This document shows, one piece after another, positions 58,276-64,000 of a stretch of DNA of 64,000 nucleotides; positions within the stretch are counted from its first letter, which is position 1, and each line of letters opens with the position of its first letter. Source of the stretch: Suillus spraguei (taxonomy: Eukaryota > Basidiomycota > Agaricomycetes > Boletales > Suillaceae). Below the pieces are notes generated by a model. It worked only from the letters and a program-made list of their open reading frames with translations, had not been told where the DNA came from and did not search any database. The translations under genes were made by a program, and so were the position numbers. The stretch covers positions 62,001-126,000 of the forward strand of contig JABCPU010000040.1 of assembly GCA_016800925.1 (NCBI GenBank). Direction: 5' to 3'.

Positions 58276-60158
58276 CCTTGGTGGGTCAAATTGGGGTGGG
58301 ACTCATGATCAAGGGAAACGCCAGCTCTATATGATACATCTGCAGCGCCTATTAAGACACGATAAGAGAATCCTGTGGCTTCCATAATAGATGTCAGGAT
58401 GCTGTGCGTCACAAGACCAACGCTGTTCATTTACGAACATCACACCAAGTGTAAGCTGTGTCCAAGTCGCCGTGCGCGCGTTCTGAACCAAAAGAGATGT
58501 AGTGGTCATCAAGAAAATGACAGATGTACGCAAATTATGCGCGTCAGTTTGCAAAATGAGGGAACAAAAGCTACTCACGAGTCACACTGATGCAGCAGTG
58601 GTAAATTTGGATAAGATCTCTAAGCTCAAGGTTCATCTTACTGAAGGAGAACGTTCTCTCTAGAAGCAACGAATATCTCCCTTGCCTAGAGGATGATGGC
58701 GGGACAAAATCAAAATTTGGATTTTATGCACCGAGCAGTGTCTAACCATTGGCCCAGCTATTATTGTTCTCTATGAATTGTGAACTCAATAATTTAACTC
58801 CCACGCCAAGATACGCCATACAGGAACTACTGCATATATCGATCAGAACACGATTCTTGCAATATTGCTAATAGCAGCTAAGTTACAGCCTTGAGGTTCA
58901 TGTACCGCTCAAAGGTCCAAGAATCGTGGAAATTATTAAATGACATGTTAACGCTGGTGAAACTGCATCTTATCAAGTAGCCAGATGATTAGTATTATAT
59001 ATAGCCAAGCTCATGTGAACTATTCACCACAGTTCTAGAAATTAGGATATGACTGCAATCAAAGTATATGCAACCTGAACCCCAAGAGGGTTGTTTACGA
59101 CTACTGCTCGAAGAGAGGGCATGTCGGTTGCAGGCGGTGGAAGTAGTGGTAGTTTTGACAGTGGCAGTTGTGGATGTCGTGGATATTGTAAGGGCAAAGT
59201 GACATGAGGACCTTGGTTACGATGAAGCTTGCTTTTTCACGGATAATCGCAACTTCTACGACATGGTCATCAGATAAACCCTTGTGTCAGGCGCTGATAG
59301 AGTTGAAATGTCATATGTGTGTTGGACCGAAACGTTGAAGAGTAAGGAAAGACCAGCGAGGAGTGCATATCCGACACGGTGGACGTGAGGGAGTTTAAGC
59401 ACCGCGGGTGACTACAACAGAGCGCCTAGTTTGAAATGGCTCGTGATGTGCACTCGAGCTTGTTCAATTTATCTAGGATATACATTTGGTCGTGATCAAC
59501 GCAAATATTAATATTTCAGTTATTGATACTTGGGTTGGCGATAGCAACAAGGTGTGTGATATCGAGTCCAGTATATGGCCCTATCTCACAGCATCTAGAT
59601 TTTTGAGAGTAAATTAGCACAATTCTGCGAACAGAGTCTCGACCGAATTGTTGTTGAATGCCTACAGATAGGACACCGTGTAAGGGCATTGACTCAACGG
59701 TGCTTGAAGAGACATTGAAGTCATCAACAGGCTTGTCCTTGTAAAGGAGACTGGATCTGATTAATACTCAGCTGCAGGCCCACGTAGCAGTCGTTTGGAA
59801 AGGTTGTTGAATCAGAAAAGTTGAGTCAGAGCATGACCGATCGATCACGCACTTCTCGGCTCCTCACAGATTCCGAATTAACTCAGGCTAGGGTTAATGC
59901 ACTGATACACACAGCTATACAGCCTGCCTCCAATCATATCAGCTTCGTATGAATCTGATTGGGCTAGGGTTGTGTCATACACACTACTAGCCTCATTGCA
60001 CCATCCACATGGCTTCCTCATGTTAACTTGGTCAAGTACTTCAGCCGCCTTCCTGCCCTTCTTCAACTTCGTTCTCTCTCCTCTGATTTATCCTCTAGTC
60101 TTCCCTAGCCAAATCTCAGACGCAAAAAAGATAATTACTTATCCGCTGACACATCGAA
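58276..60158. other. Intergenic DNA
   Basis: No gene recognised. The left part should hold the promoter of the leftward AAA gene and the right part that of the rightward gene at 60159. About 59880-60060 contains short CT-rich segments (CTTCCTGCCCTTCTTCAACT) near the likely transcription start of the latter. Confidence 0.35.
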
Positions 60159-61772
60159 ATGCCCTCTCCGTTCCACTTGCTTGAGGGTTTAGGAAAGGTC
60201 ATTGCACTTCGTTTCAAGCGCCCTAAAACCCAAGGACGCACACAACACGACTTGACAACCGCCGACCATGAGGGCAATAGCTCCATCCCCACAGACATAT
60301 CTAATTCCGTTCCTACACCAATGCACCCTTCGATTTCTTTGCCAGTGCATCCCGTTTCAACAGGCAGTAGCCCAAGTTTCGAAGAATTCTCTACCGGCTT
60401 TCCATCCACAGCGCACGCTTTCGGTGCATCCCCTGCTCGTGAAGCTTCCGACTTCGCTCAGCTAGCTTTGCCCTTGGTACAGGCTTTCACGGGTGTAATT
60501 CCCCTTGTCGGTGCTCCGATTAACGCAGCTATCGGTGGATTATTAGCGATCCTTCAAGCAATAGATGTGAGTACTTATTGAACGATGAGGATCTTCCTGG
60601 ATTTCAAGGATTATCACAGAGATGCGATCAGAACAGGACGGCCTTAGATGACTTGACATCGCAACTCCATCGACTATACTACCATTTATGTAATGCCCCA
60701 TCTGCCTTGGATGCTCTTGAATACTCCCGGAGAGACGTCTTAGCCAGGTGAACCCCTTGTGAACGTGGGCTTGAATTTACCTGACGCTGAGCCGCACTTA
60801 GAAAACTGCAAGATACTTCAGAGAGCCTGAGAAAGTTGCAAAAACGTCGTCTCCCATACGCATCTCTCTCGCAAGCGATCACAAGGTGCTCAGCTGACAT
60901 CAACCGTTATATGATGGAGTATTTGGTTGTGTTCTACTTCGTAGAGATTGCCCGGATTTACTCACTACTCTATTATTAGTTGTCGTCCCAGATGCAAAGT
61001 CAACGTGACACACGTGAACTGGTCATAATGTTACAGAGGCGGCAAGAGGGCACTCAGAACATCCAACAGTCTTTCACGGCACCAACTTCATCGCATTCAG
61101 CCGGAACCATCGCGGGCTGCGTGACACTAGTAGACGCAACAGGTCACCATCATCCAATATCAGTGAACTGGTGCACCTCATATCAGGTCCGCTGGCTGGC
61201 TTCAAAATCTGTCTGGTGGAAACTTACCGTAAAATTGTCTTTAGCAACTAAATAACATGCTCCGGCTTCTATTTGAACGTGATGGGATTGAAGCCCAGGT
61301 TCAAAGACGGTATATAGAACAAGGAAAGTATGATTTGTGCATTGACCAGGGCACGCAAGTAACCCTGCTTACCAACGACAAATGGTCGAGCATTGAACCA
61401 GGCACGACGATTGTGATGAGGGTTGCTATTGAACAGAAGACAGATTCGGGTTCTGACGTTGACTACCGCTGTCATTTTTGCGGCACTGTGAATCGCCTTG
61501 GCGTCGAATCTGTGAAATATTGGGCTAAAAGTCAGACTGTTTGTTCCACTGATTGGTGAGTAGGCTTGTTTTCTAGATCCTGATAGTGTCTGACAATGAC
61601 AAGTCGAGAATGCAAACGACGATTTCAGATCACCCGTCGCGTTACGACAAGCTTAGGATCGTCTAACAGTAACTCCGATCACAAGACTGAAGCAGAAGCG
61701 CTTCTTATCCGCAACTTTCATATCCAGCAAATTGTATGTCATCCTGAAATTTCGATAGCAGTCTTAAGCTGA
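60159..61772 (+). CDS. Ubiquitin-like-fold protein with N-terminal helical domain
   Basis: Starts MPSPFHLLEGLGKVIALRFK. After a low-complexity Ser/Pro segment comes a hydrophobic helical part, FAQLALPLVQAFTGVIPLVG then INAAIGGLLAILQAIDRCDQ, like the N-terminal helical domains of fungal NLR-type and related proteins. Later exons give SLRKLQKRRLPYASLSQAIT, then the ubiquitin-like domain GCVTLVDATGHHHPISVNW, RRYIEQGKYDLCIDQGTQVT and WSSIEPGTTIVMRVAIEQK. Cys residues follow: CHFCG and CSTDCRECKRRFQIT, a possible zinc site. Introns at about 60567-60620, 60748-60801, 60925-60979, 61186-61243 and 61557-61603 restore one frame throughout. The stop is the TGA at 61770-61772, ten bases before a minisatellite, so the original 3' end may have been altered. 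Resembles an expanded agaricomycete family of unknown function (from memory). Confidence 0.7.
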
Positions 61773-61785
61773 GATCTCAATGTAC

Positions 61786-62458
61786 CTCCCGCTCTCAGTC
61801 GGTGCGTGATCTCGTCTTTGGAGCTTCTTAGGCGACGCTGATGGTGCCACCCCCATGTCCCGCTCTCAGAAAGTGCGTGATCTCGTCTTTGGAGCTTCTT
61901 AGGCGACGCTGATGGTGCCACCCCCATGTCCCGCTCTCAGTGGGTGCGTGATCTCGTCTTTGGAGCTTCTTAGGCGACGCTGATGGTGCCACCCCCATGT
62001 CCCGCTCTCAGAAGGTGCGTGATCTCGTCTTTGGAGCTTCTTAGGCGACGCTGATGGTGCCACCCCCATGTCCCGCTCTCAGAAAGTGCGTGATCTCGTC
62101 TTTGGAGCTTCTTAGGCGACGCTGATGGTGCCACCCCCATGTCCCGCTCTCAGTCGGTGCGTGATCTCGTCTTTGGAGCTTCTTAGGCGACGCTGATGGT
62201 GCCACCCCCATGTCCCGCTCTCAGTGAGGTGCGTGATCTCGTCTTTGGAGCTTCTTAGGCGACGCTGATGGTGCCACCCCCATGTCCCGCTCTCAGTTGG
62301 TGCGTGATCTCGTCTTTGGAGCTTCTTGGGCGACGCTGATGGTGCCACCCCCATGTCCCGCTGTCAGAACGTGTGTGATGCTTTTTTGAGTTTCTTATTC
62401 GATGCTAATGGTGCCATGGCCATGTCCGCTCTCAGAGAGTGCGTGATCTCGTCCACTC
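61786..62458. repeat. 71-bp minisatellite, about ten copies
   Basis: Copies of GTGCGTGATCTCGTCTTTGG... begin at 61802, 61873, 61944, 62015, 62086, 62157, 62229, 62300, 62371 and 62439. The first eight are nearly identical and differ mostly in three or four bases just before GTGCGTGAT (TCG, AAA, TGG, AAG, TTG). The last two are diverged. 71 is not a multiple of three, so a reading frame rotates through the array and coding is unlikely. Confidence 0.9.
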
Positions 62459-64000
62459 AACTTGTTGCCGCTTGTTGACCCTAACATGACCAGAGAGAAT
62501 TTGTACGCCGTGTTGGTGAGACCTCGGTCATGCATCCCCGACAAGTCTATGTCCCACCCTCATATGGTATGTCATCTTGTTTTTTGGAATGGACTGAACA
62601 TTCACTGTTCCATTGCACTAATAGACAGTGCGTGCCTCCACATTAACCAATTTCAAAGCATGTCTTTATACTCATTGCATGTACTTAGTATATTCTGGGT
62701 CTAGCAGCATTGAGGAGATCGCGTCATGAAGTGATGACGATGAAGAGGAGGGTGTAACGGAGACAGACTCAGATGATGCGTCTTGCTAGCGGTAGAGGAC
62801 GTGGATAGATGTGGTTTCCAGAATTGATCTTGTCCATGGAATCTAAAGACAACCATGCTATACGTCCATAAGATATACTCTTGGTGTCTCAGCGCGTCTG
62901 AGGTCCACCCCTGGCACGCTATCCGCACGTCAGCGTTACCCATAGTCATTTTATCGGATCCATTGGCTCCCCCCTGCACGACGAAGAGCCTCGTGTCGAC
63001 ACAATCAATATGAAGTGCATTGATACGATTGTAACTGTAGCTTTTTGTGAGCAAACGTAACAAAAGTGGATTACATTCACTGATCAATCTCAAAGATCGT
63101 ATACATGCTGCAAATGCTCTACAGCCACAACGAGCAAAAATAAGTGCTGGCTAACTTTCCGCAGCATTTATAATTCTAGATCTTTATTCAAACCATAAAA
63201 GTCGGAGTGTCGTCTCGTACCTCGGCGCCATCGAGAAGTGCTTTCCAAACTGCAGACTCACCGATTCTAGATTCTAATGCACAAGTAGTGTCGTTGTCGA
63301 AAGGCGTGTGAGTGCTTGAGCGACGGTTACAACAAAGTCACAGTGTTTGAAAGGCTCGTTTAGGTGTTTAGAACATGTTTTGAGGACCATTTGAATCTAG
63401 ATAGGGGGGTAGGTAAAGCACTGACGTTTGACGGTAGCACATCAGCACAAAGGATTTAGAACATGGATTTGGATTTAAAATGATGTTCTAAACGCTGCGG
63501 GAAGTCATTCCAGGACCTAGAATAGGTTATAGCAAGTACGGTATTGGTCTAATGTTCGTGCCGGTTGAACGGTACCCGGTCCGGTCTTAGTCAGCTGGGC
63601 ATAGTCGTCTCTCTAACCTAGTTGTTTTCAAACTTTTCGGATCTTATCTTCCTGTGCCACTTCTCGTGAGGTTGATGCAGCCGCTCATCATATCGCACGT
63701 GCGGGGCTCTCTGAGCCACAATTTCGCCTTGAAATTTTGCTCATGATGCAGATCGTCATCACGAAAGACGTCAAATGCAAATTCATCATCTTCTAGATGC
63801 TGTTGACTTTCCTTCGATTCTCAGAGAATATTGCTTTTGAGTTCCAGGAGAAAATACGTCCCGAAGTACTGAAACATGCCAGTGCCAGGGGGTATGCGGT
63901 TTGCGCTCGTAACATTCTCGCGAGCGATTCTGTGTGTCGATGTAAAGAAGGTGCATCTTGATCTTTTACGCAACAATTGCTTACCTGAACATACAGAACA
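62459..64000. other. Unassigned DNA to the window end
   Basis: No gene recognised. A minus ORF at 62701-63093 has no domain. A short inverted repeat (GTTTAGAACAT near 63365 with ATGTTCTAAAC near 63485) flanks about 110 bases. Confidence 0.4.

Noticed and set aside
61739..62354. Minus-strand ORFs with repeated GTWGWHHQRRLRSSKDEI
   Set aside because: They arise from the 71-bp minisatellite; the period is not a multiple of three and the frame does not persist.

Overview
This is nuclear DNA of a filamentous basidiomycete, almost certainly an agaricomycete. The genes carry many short introns (about 50-60 bases, GT...AG), and the window holds lineage-typical families: WD40 proteins with a basic/Trp-rich tail, a ubiquitin-like-fold protein with a helical N-terminus, and a multipass membrane family. 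A tail motif resembling KRIKNPKWWVRVVLFLCC recalls WD40 proteins of Boletales; that order-level placement is an inference from memory.

Layout. 0.4-5.65 kb: two tandem WD40 genes. 5.9-8.45 kb: a tandem array of about 150-bp tRNA-like units. 9-23 kb: decayed accessory DNA with WD40 pseudogenes, a damaged membrane-protein gene (13.0-14.5), a pectin methylesterase with two single-base frameshifts (18.8-20.4) and a dispersed repeat (22.0-22.7). 23.4-37.2 kb: a conserved core block with an SQS1-type R3H/G-patch protein, an arginine-rich disordered protein, an Hsp110 (SSE1-type) chaperone and a GATOR2/SEA subunit of the MIOS/Sea4 type. 37.5-44.1 kb: a small second tRNA-like array, a ruined hAT-like transposase carrying a large fold-back insertion, and a complete non-autonomous hAT element with an 8-bp target duplication inside a CENP-B/pogo-type remnant. 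44.8-45.1 kb: a small secreted knottin-like cysteine-rich protein. 46.7-47.5 kb: second copy of the dispersed repeat. 47.85-50.2 kb: a third tRNA-like array. 51.4-53.1 kb: a reverse-strand WD40 pseudogene. 54.9-58.3 kb: an AAA ATPase with an odd Walker B. 60.2-61.8 kb: the ubiquitin-like-domain protein, followed by a 71-bp minisatellite.

The most unusual content is the three arrays of tRNA-like units. Each unit resembles a class II (Ser/Leu) tRNA, with an A-box-like segment, an anticodon stem-loop, a 13-14-nt variable region, a near-perfect B box/T arm and a T-run that could end RNA polymerase III transcription. I count about 32 units. The anticodon triplet varies among copies (CAA, CGA, TGA, TAA, CCA, GAA, CAG and CTA) while U33 and the anticodon stem are nearly constant. 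The acceptor and D stems pair poorly, so these are tRNA-derived and not clearly working tRNAs. Comparing the two WD40 paralogues shows that the first array sits as extra DNA inside the 3' flank of the second WD40 gene.
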